From: Prochlorococcaceae cyanobacterium ETNP18_MAG_14
GTDB lineage: Bacteria; Cyanobacteriota; Cyanobacteriia; PCC-6307; Cyanobiaceae
Direction of reading: 5' to 3'
Length of the DNA: 33,890 nucleotides
Assembly (NCBI GenBank): GCA_030741055.1
Contig: JASLWC010000010.1
Coordinates: forward strand, 1 to 33,890
In this document: piece after piece, positions 7,677 to 16,457 of the stretch
Layout of the letters: each line of letters begins with the position of its first letter
Position numbering within the stretch: position 1 is the first letter of the stretch
The notes under the pieces: generated by a model
Database searches by the model: none
What the model was told of the DNA's origin: nothing
The model's input: only the letters and a program-made list of their open reading frames with translations
Translations under genes and position numbers: made by a program

Positions 7677-9611
7677 TTAGCTTGATAGTGCCTGAGGAGT
7701 TGTCTGCTCCTTCAAGGAAGTCTGCGAGTTCCAGTCGAAACGCTCCCTAATACGTTCGGCCATCTGGGCTGGAGTAAGCCCAAGGGCTTGTTGGCTTTGC
7801 AAGGGACTGGCGTGATCAACCAATTTATCAGGAATGCCAATTCTAAAAACTGGAACTAGAACATCATGATCATTAAGCGACTCAACCACAGCTGCACCGA
7901 AACCACCAGCAAGAGCACCCTCCTCCATCGTGACAAGACGACCGATGCGGCGGGCCAACGGGTGGATCAGTGCTTGATCAAGTGGCCTCAAAAACCGAGC
8001 GTTAATAACGGTGGCCTTTATACCTGTTTTCTGTAATAGCTGAGCAGTGATAATGGCGGCAGGCACCATCACTCCATAGGCAACGATCAAGAGATCGTCA
8101 CCTTCACAAAGCACTTCTCCACGACCAATCGGCAAAGGCTCCCAACCTTCCTCAAGCAGAGCTACACCCTCGCCAGATCCCCTTGGGATGCGAAGCGCTG
8201 TTGGGCCTTGATGTTGAAGGCAAGTCACCATCATGCGTTGAAGTTCAGCCTCATCTTTCGGTGCCATGACAGTGAAATTGGGGATGGCTCGGAAATAGCT
8301 GATGTCGTATTGGCCCTGATGAGTTGGCCCATCAGCACCAACGATGCCAGCGCGATCCATCACGAAAACAACGGGTAGGTTCTGTATACCCACGTCATGA
8401 ATCAGCTGGTCATAGGCACGCTGCAAGAATGTGCTGTAAATAGCCAGTACAGGCTTAAGGCCCTCGCAAGCCATGCCAGCGGCAAGGGTTACAGCGTGCT
8501 GCTCAGCAATGCCAACATCTATGTACTGATCTGGGAGAGCCTTTTGTAGTAAGTCAAGACCAGTGCCAGTAGCCATCGCAGCTGTGATTCCCACCACAGT
8601 GCTGTCCTGCTCACAGAGTTTTATAAGCGTCTGACCAAATACCTTGCTGTAGCTAGGTGGCTTCGACGTTTTGGAAGGAAGCGCTTTACCAGTAGTTAAA
8701 TCGAATGCAGACTGAGCGTGATAGCCAACTTGATCTGCCTCTGCATAGGGATAACCTTTGCCCTTGGTGGTGACTACATGAACAAGCACCGGTCCGCCGA
8801 CCCGGTGAGCCATCTCAAAGGTACGAACCATACGAGCAATGTCATGACCATCAATAGGCCCCATATAAGTGAAGCCAAGCTCCTCAAAAACAGCCCCCAC
8901 CTTTGGCACTGACCATCGGCGCATGCTGCCTTTAAGGAGGTCAAGCTCAGCTGGTAACTCTCCTCCCATAAAAGGAAGGCTCTTAACTCTTTCCTCGACG
9001 CTGTCAGAAATGAACTGCAATGGCGCACTATGGCGCATGCGATTCAAATGAGTCGACAACGCACCCACTGGCGGTGAAATAGACATGTCGTTGTCGTTTA
9101 GGACAACCAAAAATGGCGTGTTGGGCATATGGCCCGCATGATTTATGGCTTCAAGGGCCATGCCACCAGTGAGCGATCCATCTCCTATGACTGCAACACA
9201 TTTGAACGATTCTCCGCGTCGCTCACGAGCAACTGCCATGCCAAGTGCTGCAGATATTGATGTGCTTGCATGCCCAGCCCCAAAATGATCGAATTGGCTT
9301 TCGCTGCGTTTGAGATAACCGGCAACACCGCCCTGCTGGCGCAGGGTATCGAAGTCACCATATCGACCAGTTATCAACTTGTGGGGATAGGCCTGATGGC
9401 CGACATCCCATACAACACGATCGTGATCTAAATCAAGAGTTTGGTACAGGGCAAGCGTGAGTTCAACAACACCTAACCCCGGTCCCAAATGTCCACCACT
9501 AGTTGAAACCACCTCAAGATGGCGTTCGCGAATCTGACGTGCCACATCCTCAAGCTCTGCATCGCTCAAGCCATGAAGCTGATTCGGATGGGTTAGCTCG
9601 CTCAGACGCAT
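7677..9611 (-). CDS. dxs: 1-deoxy-D-xylulose-5-phosphate synthase
   Basis: Catalyses the first step of the MEP isoprenoid pathway: pyruvate plus glyceraldehyde 3-phosphate gives 1-deoxyxylulose 5-phosphate and CO2, using thiamine diphosphate. It supplies precursors for chlorophyll phytol, carotenoids and quinones. 644 residues, normal for the family. Seen: [10 protein letters not shown] at 38-47 (conserved His41), the ThDP/Mg motif GDGSLTGG (143-150), and [14 protein letters not shown] with the catalytic Glu near residue 370, followed by [18 protein letters not shown] at 9611. The following reductase gene is 10 bp downstream. It diverges from ilvA with about 117 bp between the starts. Confidence 0.97.
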   Translation of the reverse strand: MRLSELTHPNQLHGLSDAELEDVARQIRERHLEVVSTSGGHLGPGLGVVELTLALYQTLDLDHDRVVWDVGHQAYPHKLITGRYGDFDTLRQQGGVAGYLKRSESQFDHFGAGHASTSISAALGMAVARERRGESFKCVAVIGDGSLTGGMALEAINHAGHMPNTPFLVVLNDNDMSISPPVGALSTHLNRMRHSAPLQFISDSVEERVKSLPFMGGELPAELDLLKGSMRRWSVPKVGAVFEELGFTYMGPIDGHDIARMVRTFEMAHRVGGPVLVHVVTTKGKGYPYAEADQVGYHAQSAFDLTTGKALPSKTSKPPSYSKVFGQTLIKLCEQDSTVVGITAAMATGTGLDLLQKALPDQYIDVGIAEQHAVTLAAGMACEGLKPVLAIYSTFLQRAYDQLIHDVGIQNLPVVFVMDRAGIVGADGPTHQGQYDISYFRAIPNFTVMAPKDEAELQRMMVTCLQHQGPTALRIPRGSGEGVALLEEGWEPLPIGRGEVLCEGDDLLIVAYGVMVPAAIITAQLLQKTGIKATVINARFLRPLDQALIHPLARRIGRLVTMEEGALAGGFGAAVVESLNDHDVLVPVFRIGIPDKLVDHASPLQSQQALGLTPAQMAERIRERFDWNSQTSLKEQTTPQALSS

Positions 9612-9728
9612 TCGCGTTCCAATCCCATTCCAATAATTGCAATCTAAGTGCTATTAGCTATAGATCGGCGTGAGCAGCCCTGGCAAGTGCAATCAGTTGT
9701 TGGATCAAGATGTTGCGAAACTGATGCT

Positions 9729-11273
9729 ATGGACAATTATCTTCAAAGGATTCTGAGGGCACGTGTCTACGACGTGGCTCAGGAAACCCCCCTGGAACTA
9801 GCCAAAAACCTAAGTCGGCGTCTAAACAACCAGATCTGGTTAAAGCGTGAGGACCTACAGCCAGTCTTCTCTTTCAAACTTCGTGGTGCTTATAACCGTA
9901 TGGCTCTCCTCAGCGAGGAAGAGTTGCAGCGTGGCGTAATTGCCTCAAGTGCTGGCAACCATGCACAGGGTGTGGCTCTTAGCGCTTCTCATCTCAATTG
10001 CAGAGCTGTGATCGTGATGCCAGTCACCACACCCGAAATGAAAACAAGGGCAGTGCGTGCTCTTGGTGCTGAAGTTGCGCTTCATGGAGAGACTTACGAC
10101 GAGGCCTATAAAGAGGCCCACCATCGGAGTGTTACTGAGGGGCTCACATTCATCCATCCCTTTGACGATCCAGAGGTGATTGCTGGGCAAGGCACCATCG
10201 CTCTAGAAATCCTTCGTCAAAGCAAGCAGCCACCAGATGCAATTTATGTGGCAGTGGGAGGTGGCGGATTGATCGGCGGAATAGCCAGCTATGTAAAAAG
10301 CCTCTGGCCAAAAGTAGAAGTGATCGGTGTTGAACCCCATGACGCTGCTGCAATGACGCTCTCACTTGAAGCTGGCGAACGCATTGAGTTGACAAAAGTT
10401 GGTCTATTCGCCGATGGCGTAGCTGTACGTCAAGTAGGAGTACACACCTTCTCAATAGCTCAGATGCACGTGGACTCAATGGTGACGGTAAGTACCGATG
10501 AAATCTGCGCAGCGATCAAGGATGTATTTGAAGACACACGCTCAATTCTCGAACCAGCTGGTGCTTTAGCGATTGCTGGCATGAAGGCAGATATTGCCAA
10601 GCGGGATCTGCATGATCGCAACCTGGTCGCGGTGGCCTGTGGCGCAAATATGAATTTTGACCGGCTCCGATTTGTCGCCGAGCGAGCTGAACTTGGAGAA
10701 GAAAGGGAAACAATGCTCGCTGTGGAGATACCTGAGCAAGCAGGCAGCCTTAGGAAACTTTGCGATGCACTAGGGGATAGGAGCCTTACGGAATTCAGTT
10801 ATCGAATGGCGGAAGGGCATAGAGCTCACATCTTCATGGGGGTGCAAGTTGAGAACATCGAAGATCGAAACAAGCTTTTAACAAGACTGCAGACATCAGG
10901 TTTCCCCTGCCTTGATCTAAGCGACGACGAACTGGCCAAAATGCATCTTCGTCACATGGTTGGTGGAAGACTGCCCGCCTCAGCCAAAGACCTATGCCGA
11001 AATGGATGCAGAGAGCTTCTATATCGCTTTGAGTTCCCAGAACGCCCAGGTGCACTAATGACCTTTGTAAATACCCTTAATCCTGAATGGAGCATCAGCA
11101 TCTTCCACTACCGCAATCACGGTGCTGATGTTGGCAAGATTGTTGTAGGTGTGCTGGTACAAGAAAGCGAAGTGGCTGATTGGAAACGCTTTCTTGATGA
11201 GCTTGGCTATCCAAGCTGGGAAGAAACTGGCAACCCTGCCTACGACTTATTCCTGGGTGCGCAGACCGTTTGA
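9729..11273 (+). CDS. ilvA: Threonine ammonia-lyase (threonine dehydratase), biosynthetic
   Basis: Converts threonine to 2-oxobutanoate and ammonia, the first committed step to isoleucine. PLP-dependent. From ATG 9729 the protein has 514 residues, the same length I recall for E. coli IlvA. Seen: SFKLRGAY with the PLP lysine at residue 50, SAGNHAQG (74-81), the phosphate-binding glycine loop GGGGLIGG (177-184), and two C-terminal ACT-like regulatory repeats, one beginning near EIPEQAGSL and one near EFPERPGAL. These fit feedback control by isoleucine/valine. The frame is open to a TTG at 9648, but the added 27 residues do not resemble the family. It probably heads an ilvA-scpB-yggT transcript. 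Confidence 0.96.
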   Translation: MDNYLQRILRARVYDVAQETPLELAKNLSRRLNNQIWLKREDLQPVFSFKLRGAYNRMALLSEEELQRGVIASSAGNHAQGVALSASHLNCRAVIVMPVTTPEMKTRAVRALGAEVALHGETYDEAYKEAHHRSVTEGLTFIHPFDDPEVIAGQGTIALEILRQSKQPPDAIYVAVGGGGLIGGIASYVKSLWPKVEVIGVEPHDAAAMTLSLEAGERIELTKVGLFADGVAVRQVGVHTFSIAQMHVDSMVTVSTDEICAAIKDVFEDTRSILEPAGALAIAGMKADIAKRDLHDRNLVAVACGANMNFDRLRFVAERAELGEERETMLAVEIPEQAGSLRKLCDALGDRSLTEFSYRMAEGHRAHIFMGVQVENIEDRNKLLTRLQTSGFPCLDLSDDELAKMHLRHMVGGRLPASAKDLCRNGCRELLYRFEFPERPGALMTFVNTLNPEWSISIFHYRNHGADVGKIVVGVLVQESEVADWKRFLDELGYPSWEETGNPAYDLFLGAQTV

Positions 11274-11310
11274 TCGCGGTAACTTGGCGTATTCAATAGC
11301 AGGGCCTGCC

Positions 11311-11844
11311 ATGGCCACCGATTCCCCAACTCAAAAAAGGGGTGAGGTCGCAATTATCTCCTTGCCAGCACGACTGGAAGCGATTCTCTATTTGAAGGGG
11401 CGACCTATTGGCCTCAAAGAGATGGCAGAGCTAGCCCAGGAAACTGAGGAGCACATTGAACAAGCCCTAATGGCTTTGATGGCCGGATATGCACAAAGAG
11501 ATACAGCCCTTGAGATTCATGAAAATAACGGCCGCTATAGCCTTCAGTTGTGTACAGGACTTGGCGAGCTCGTACATAACCTGTTGCCCATTGATCTCTC
11601 CATAGCAACGCTTAGAACCCTTGCCACAATTGCATTGAAGAAAAGAATTCTTCAATCGGAACTAGTTGACCTACGCGGATCAGGTGCCTACGACCACATC
11701 AAAGAACTAGTTGCTCAAAACTTCATCGAGCGAAGACGGCAAAGCGAAGGAAGGTCCTACTGGCTCACCCTCTCTGAAAAATTCCATCGCACCTTCTCAG
11801 TGCTTCCTGACTTGGGTTCAGCCGAACCCCCTCAGGTTGCATAG
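11311..11844 (+). CDS. scpB: Segregation and condensation protein B
   Basis: Winged-helix (kleisin-associated) subunit of the Smc-ScpAB condensin involved in chromosome organisation and segregation; 177 residues. Seen: LEAILYLKGRPIGLKEMAEL at the N-terminus, typical of ScpB, and LATIALKKRILQSELVDLRG with LVAQNFIERRR in the second winged helix. The frame runs back to 11149 inside ilvA, but the ATG at 11311 gives the usual N-terminus. It lies 37 bp after ilvA and 26 bp before the YggT gene, so probably in the same operon. scpA and smc are not in this window. Confidence 0.88.
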   Translation: MATDSPTQKRGEVAIISLPARLEAILYLKGRPIGLKEMAELAQETEEHIEQALMALMAGYAQRDTALEIHENNGRYSLQLCTGLGELVHNLLPIDLSIATLRTLATIALKKRILQSELVDLRGSGAYDHIKELVAQNFIERRRQSEGRSYWLTLSEKFHRTFSVLPDLGSAEPPQVA

Positions 11845-11870
11845 AGTTCAGATGTTGACGAAGTACGCCA

Positions 11871-12170
11871 ATGAACATTCTTGTCACCATCATTCAGGTT
11901 CTTCTTGAGACACTCTCTATTTATCTGTTCGTTTTATTTGTAAGGGTTCTGCTGAGCTGGTTCCCGAATCTGGATTGGGGAAATCCTGTGCTGAGCACGG
12001 TGAGCTCGATCACTGACCCCTACCTAAATGCCTTTAGAGGTTTAATCCCTCCCATGGGAGGCCTTGATCTTTCGGCACTACTGGCATTTTTTGCTATTTA
12101 CGCTATGCAGTGGGCCCTAAATCAAGCGATGTATTTTGCCCTATCTGCTGGTCAGCCCTTCTACAGCTGA
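11871..12170 (+). CDS. YggT (Ycf19/YlmG) family membrane protein
   Basis: A 99-residue integral membrane protein with two hydrophobic segments (about 3-28 and 64-90). The central motif VRVLLSWFPNLDWGNP followed by SITDPYLNAFRGLIPP is diagnostic of the YggT/Ycf19/YlmG family. In chloroplasts and cyanobacteria relatives have been connected with thylakoid and nucleoid organisation; the exact role is unsettled. Last gene of the ilvA-scpB run. Its 3' end overlaps the convergent secreted-protein gene by 10 bp. Confidence 0.85.
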   Translation: MNILVTIIQVLLETLSIYLFVLFVRVLLSWFPNLDWGNPVLSTVSSITDPYLNAFRGLIPPMGGLDLSALLAFFAIYAMQWALNQAMYFALSAGQPFYS

Positions 12171-12712
12171 CCCATTGTTTTATCCAATGAAAGCAACTCA
12201 CCACTTGATCCCCACAATGCACCAGGATCAATTGCCTGCTCTAGCGGTAACAACTCATCTTCCTCACCAGCACGGGTACGAACAGGAGCTTTGAAACCTT
12301 TTGCTTTGGCACCCTTCACTTGTAAGGGACCTGGCGTTCCTAAAGGAATCGCTAAGCGCAATGCAAAAAAACTTTTACCTGGTTGTACATCGCCAATAGA
12401 TCCAACACGAGCACGATTTGGCAGAACAGGTTCACCACTCGGGTCCAAGATTTGAGCAAAAACATCACTATCAATCACTGCGGACTTGCCCGGATTTGTC
12501 ACCTCACCGGAGAGCACATAGCAACTCGAGCCAACTGGTCTAGCTAAACTTGGTTGGGCGCCAGGATCCGTTGGTTCACAAGCATCAATACTCAGCTGAC
12601 TCAAGCTGAGATTTGCCGCTAAAGCTTGACCGCATAGAGCAAGGCTGAAAACCATCAACAAGCTTGCGAAAACAGCCTTTATCAAGGTGCTATGCAAAAA
12701 ATTCATGATCAT
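12161..12712 (-). CDS. Secreted or lumenal protein of unknown function
   Basis: A 183-residue protein that I do not recognise. It has a clear signal peptide: hydrophobic run about residues 10-30 ending GQALAANLS, with likely cleavage after ALA. The mature part resembles a beta-rich domain: CYVLSGEVTNPGKSAVIDSD, then DVQPGKSFFALRLAIPLGTPGPLQ, reminiscent of FxLYD-like or transport-associated immunoglobulin-like folds, though this is only a guess. Two cysteines in the mature region could form a disulfide. The start at 12712 overlaps the stop of the MazG-like gene (ATGA); a second in-frame ATG lies two codons later. It is co-transcribed with that gene but no functional link is evident. Confidence 0.7.
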   Translation of the reverse strand: MIMNFLHSTLIKAVFASLLMVFSLALCGQALAANLSLSQLSIDACEPTDPGAQPSLARPVGSSCYVLSGEVTNPGKSAVIDSDVFAQILDPSGEPVLPNRARVGSIGDVQPGKSFFALRLAIPLGTPGPLQVKGAKAKGFKAPVRTRAGEEDELLPLEQAIDPGALWGSSGELLSLDKTMGQL

Positions 12713-13038
12713 CGATCATCACCACTACCAGCAATCTGACCACGCGCTGCCCGACTAGACAACTTATCGAGATTTGCTTGTGCGACATCTTCTAGATCAA
12801 AGCCGAGTTCGCTAGCTAACTGGGCTACATACCAAAGAACATCACCCAATTCAAGCTTGATAGCTTCGCGTGTATTCAGATCAAAAACACCCTGTCTGTC
12901 ACGGAGGACCTTTTTAACCTTGTCGGCCACTTCGCCAGCCTCTCCTGCAAGCCCAAGGGTTGGATAGATAGGATTCTGGCCAACATCTGGATAGCGTGCC
13001 GTAGCACGAGCTCCACGTTGGTATTGATTAATGTCCAT
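12709..13038 (-). CDS. MazG-like nucleotide pyrophosphohydrolase
   Basis: Predicted all-alpha NTP pyrophosphatase that hydrolyses (d)NTPs to the monophosphate and PPi, a house-cleaning role. 109 residues from ATG 13038. The metal-binding motif is visible: GLAGEAGEVADKVKK, then about 25 residues later KLELGDVLWYVAQLA, giving the EExxE...ExxD pattern. A GTG five codons upstream (13053) is possible, but ATG gives MDINQYQRGA, a family-like start. Single-domain and so closer to the small MazG-like clade than to full-length MazG. It diverges from pyk with about 80 bp between starts. Confidence 0.85.
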   Translation of the reverse strand: MDINQYQRGARATARYPDVGQNPIYPTLGLAGEAGEVADKVKKVLRDRQGVFDLNTREAIKLELGDVLWYVAQLASELGFDLEDVAQANLDKLSSRAARGQIAGSGDDR

Positions 13039-13118
13039 ACCAAATACAATCACAACGCTGTGAAGAACAGCCTATTTACGCCTGGATGGTAGTTTCCGCG
13101 ATGTTTCAGCTTCCGTTG

Positions 13119-14903
13119 ATGTCCCAGATTGATCTGACACGACGGACAAAAATCGTTGCCACCATCGGTCCGGCAACTGAAACCCCTGAGCGAATCAGGG
13201 ATCTAGTGCAGGCTGGTGCAACAACCTTCAGGTTGAATTTTTCACATGGAGACCACAGCGAGCACGCCAAGCGCATCTCCACCATTCGAGAGGTGTCTAA
13301 AGATCTGGGAACGCACATAGGCATCCTTCAAGACTTGCAAGGCCCGAAAATTCGCCTTGGTCGTTTTAGTAAGGGACCAATCACACTGCGCAATGGAGAT
13401 CCATTCGCCCTGACCTCAAAACAGGTTCAATGCGATCAAACAGTGGCAACTGTCACTTACGGGAACCTTGCTAACGAAGTCACAAGTGGCAGCCGAATCC
13501 TGCTTGATGACGGTCGGGTTGAGATGAAGGTTGAACGGGTTGATAGTTCAGAACAAACCTTGCATTGCATAGTCACTGTTGGGGGTGTGCTCTCAAACAA
13601 CAAGGGAGTGAACTTTCCTGATGTACAGCTATCGGTTCGAGCCCTTACCGAGAAAGATCGCCAAGATCTTGCTTTCGGCTTACAGCAAGGCGTGGATTGG
13701 GTTGCACTGAGCTTTGTTCGCAACCCGTCGGACATGCGAGAAATCCGAGAACTAATCCGCCAACAAGGCCACAGCACGCCAGTGATAGCAAAGATTGAAA
13801 AATTTGAAGCAATTGATCAGATCGATGCGCTACTTCCTCTCTGTGATGGCGTCATGGTTGCCAGGGGTGACCTAGGCGTAGAAATGCCTGCAGAGGAAGT
13901 TCCACTACTGCAAAAAGATCTAATCCGCAAAGCAAACAGCCTTGGGATTCCGATCATCACAGCAACCCAAATGCTCGACTCGATGGCCTCAAGTCCCCGA
14001 CCCACACGAGCTGAAGTAAGCGATGTAGCAAATGCAATCCTTGATGGCACTGATGCGGTGATGCTCTCCAACGAAACCGCAGTAGGCGACTACCCAGTGG
14101 AAGCGGTACAAACCATGGCAACGATCGCAAGACGCATTGAACGGGACTATCCCCAACGACCAACCGATAGTCATCTCGCAAGCACCATCCCTAATGCCAT
14201 CAGTGCAGCAGTGAGCAGCATTGCCAGGCAACTCACTGCTGCGGCAATTGTGCCGCTTACTAAAAGTGGAGCCACAGCACACAATGTCAGCAAATTCCGT
14301 CCTGCGACACCGATTTTGGCGGTCACCAGTGAGTTGAGCGTCGCTCGAAGACTGCAGTTGGTCTGGGGTGTAACTCCTCTACTAATCCCAAACCAAGAGA
14401 GCACCACAGCAACGTTCAGTAAAGCCATGGCTGTTGCCCAAGAAATGGGCTTACTTAAGGAAGGAGATCTTGCAATCCAAACCGCTGGAACTCTGGCCGG
14501 TGTTAGTGGATCAACCGACTTGGTGAAGGTGGGAATTGTTAGTGAAGTAATTGGTCGCGGTGTCGGGATCGGCAACGGAACTATTAGCGGCAAAGTCAGA
14601 CTCGCCCTATGCCCAAGCGACTCGGCCCGAATTGAACCAGGGGAGATTCTCGTGCTACGCGAAACAAGTGCTGATTATCTCGATTCAATCCAAGAAGCTG
14701 GAGGAGTAATTACAGAACATCAGGATGAAAACTGCCAAGCCGCAGCGATCTCAAAACGACTCGGCGTTCCAATCATCACTGGTGTAACCAATGCCACTAG
14801 GAATCTTCGTGAAGGAGAAGTGATAACGATGCAGCTTCAGAAAGGCACAATCCATCGAGGTGCCGGCAACAACATGCCAATGAAACTCGACTCAATGCTC
14901 TAA
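13119..14903 (+). CDS. pyk: Pyruvate kinase with extra C-terminal domain
   Basis: Glycolytic enzyme: phosphoenolpyruvate + ADP gives pyruvate + ATP. 594 residues from ATG 13119 (MSQIDLTRRTK); in-frame ATGs at 13086 and 13101 are alternatives. Seen: TKIVATIGPA, RLNFSHGDH, LQDLQGPKIR, KIEKFEAI (active-site lysine region), MVARGDLGVE and TATQMLDSM. After the core (about 470 residues) comes a 120-residue extension, NGTISGKVRL to GAGNN, resembling the phosphohistidine domain of PEP-utilising enzymes, as in Bacillus-type kinases. The usual TSHA catalytic site reads TEHQDENCQAAA here. The macB-type permease gene begins 6 bp after the stop. Confidence 0.95.
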   Translation: MSQIDLTRRTKIVATIGPATETPERIRDLVQAGATTFRLNFSHGDHSEHAKRISTIREVSKDLGTHIGILQDLQGPKIRLGRFSKGPITLRNGDPFALTSKQVQCDQTVATVTYGNLANEVTSGSRILLDDGRVEMKVERVDSSEQTLHCIVTVGGVLSNNKGVNFPDVQLSVRALTEKDRQDLAFGLQQGVDWVALSFVRNPSDMREIRELIRQQGHSTPVIAKIEKFEAIDQIDALLPLCDGVMVARGDLGVEMPAEEVPLLQKDLIRKANSLGIPIITATQMLDSMASSPRPTRAEVSDVANAILDGTDAVMLSNETAVGDYPVEAVQTMATIARRIERDYPQRPTDSHLASTIPNAISAAVSSIARQLTAAAIVPLTKSGATAHNVSKFRPATPILAVTSELSVARRLQLVWGVTPLLIPNQESTTATFSKAMAVAQEMGLLKEGDLAIQTAGTLAGVSGSTDLVKVGIVSEVIGRGVGIGNGTISGKVRLALCPSDSARIEPGEILVLRETSADYLDSIQEAGGVITEHQDENCQAAAISKRLGVPIITGVTNATRNLREGEVITMQLQKGTIHRGAGNNMPMKLDSML

Positions 14904-14909
14904 AGGGTT

Positions 14910-16139
14910 ATGGCCAGCAAGCTGCCTCTCATCGAAACGGTGAGCATGGCTTTCACAACCCTCAAAGCCAATCGATTGAGAAGTCTGCTGACAATGCTCG
15001 GCATCGTAATTGGCAATGCTTCGGTGATCACTCTCGTTGGTGTTGGACGTGGAGCTCAGAATCTCGCAGAAGCACAACTAAGCAACCTTGGTGCCAATGT
15101 GCTGTTTGTGGTGCCAGGCAATAACGACACACGCCGGCGAGGTGTTGCTTTCCCAAAAACTCTAGTAATCGAAGACGCAGAAGCAATCGCTGAGCAAGTT
15201 CCTAGCGTCAAACGAGTCGCTCCACAAATAACCTCTAGCGAAGTGATTCAGTCAGGACCTAGAAGTGCCACCAGTTCAATCTCCGGGGTAACGCCAACAT
15301 TTCTACTGGTTCGCAACTTCGATATAGCCCGCGGGAGATTTATTAGTGATCAAGACCTCCGTAGTGCACGAAATGTAGTGGTAATTGGTCCAGATATCGT
15401 TGACAAATTGTTCCCAACGAGCGAGGCCGTCGGCGAGACCCTGCGAATCAAGGACCAATCATTTGATGTGATTGGTGTAATGGCGGCTAAAGGTGCTGTT
15501 TTTGGCAACAATCAAGATGAAAGCGCCTACATCCCGCTCACAACGATGGTGAGCAGACTCGTAGGCAGAGACCCAACCTATGGAATCAGCCTCAGTTTCA
15601 TCAGTGTAGAAGCCAAAAATGAAGCAAGCACAGGAGCTGCAAAATTTCAAATTACAAACCTTCTCCGCCAGCGGCATCGAATTCTCCGCGATGATGATTT
15701 TGCGGTTAGATCACAGAAAGATGCCCTAAGCATCGTTAACACCATCAGCGGTGGCCTAACACTCATGCTGGCGGCAATCGGCGGGATATCGCTACTGGTA
15801 GGAGGCATCGGAATAATGAATATCATGCTTGTTTCGGTAAGTGAACGCACAGAAGAAATAGGGCTGCGAAAGGCTCTAGGAGCTCGCAGTGCCGATGTTT
15901 TAAATCAATTCCTAGTCGAATCTCTCGCCCTTGCGTCCCTCGGGGGGGTGATAGGCACAACGTTGGGTGTTGGCACTGTTACAGCCATTGCCGCATTAAC
16001 TCCTCTGCCAGCAACTATCGGAGTAAGCATGGTTCTGATCACCGTGAGCCTATCGGGTTCAATTGGTTTGTTTTTTGGTGTTGTACCGGCAAGAAGAGCG
16101 GCAAAACTCGAGCCAATTGTCGCCCTGCGACGCCTTTGA
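14910..16139 (+). CDS. MacB/DevC-type ABC transporter permease
   Basis: A 409-residue membrane protein of the MacB (FtsX-like) family. It has an N-terminal span (about 24-48) after KANRLRSLLTMLGIVIG, a large periplasmic domain (about 50-270), and three C-terminal spans. The family motif SERTEEIGLRKALGAR (about residues 312-327) and the ending PARRAAKLEPIVALRRL are diagnostic. Such permeases work with a LolD-like ATPase and often a periplasmic adaptor to export lipids, peptides or glycolipids; neither partner is adjacent. It lies 6 bp after pyk and is probably co-transcribed with it. Substrate unknown. Confidence 0.85.
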   Translation: MASKLPLIETVSMAFTTLKANRLRSLLTMLGIVIGNASVITLVGVGRGAQNLAEAQLSNLGANVLFVVPGNNDTRRRGVAFPKTLVIEDAEAIAEQVPSVKRVAPQITSSEVIQSGPRSATSSISGVTPTFLLVRNFDIARGRFISDQDLRSARNVVVIGPDIVDKLFPTSEAVGETLRIKDQSFDVIGVMAAKGAVFGNNQDESAYIPLTTMVSRLVGRDPTYGISLSFISVEAKNEASTGAAKFQITNLLRQRHRILRDDDFAVRSQKDALSIVNTISGGLTLMLAAIGGISLLVGGIGIMNIMLVSVSERTEEIGLRKALGARSADVLNQFLVESLALASLGGVIGTTLGVGTVTAIAALTPLPATIGVSMVLITVSLSGSIGLFFGVVPARRAAKLEPIVALRRL

Positions 16140-16457
16140 CTGCCAGTATGTCTTCAAAGCATCTTCAAACAAAGAGTTTTTATTATTAGATTAATTATCG
16201 ACTGGTAGCAAAGAATGCATTTATAGACATAGCTAAATTGCTGCGGGCAATTGCTAAGCCATTTACATTTGATTAGAGCAGCCAAAAGGTATTTACGGCA
16301 AAAATATTTCTTGGCCAAAACTGCTGATTTTAGATACTTGATCTGAAGTTGAATTAGGGAATGGCTCTGGATTCAACATGGATAGAACAAATAAATGGCT
16401 TCCAGCCAACGATCTAACCATCAACACCGTTACAGTCAGTAAACCATCGTGCAACAG
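16140..16457. other. Intergenic region upstream of ftsH
   Basis: About 318 bp without a credible gene. It contains a 6-bp hairpin AATTGC (16236-16241), loop TGCGG, GCAATT (16247-16252). A looser pairing AGCAG...CTGCT with an inner CCAA/TTGG lies around 16277-16325. It should hold the ftsH promoter and perhaps the macB-type gene's 3' end; no T-tailed terminator was recognised. Confidence 0.4.

Noticed and set aside
14171-14593. 140-codon minus-strand open frame inside pyk
   Set aside because: It is fully covered by the pyruvate kinase gene, whose motifs are intact; the frame has low-complexity Ser/Leu/Pro composition typical of an antisense shadow.
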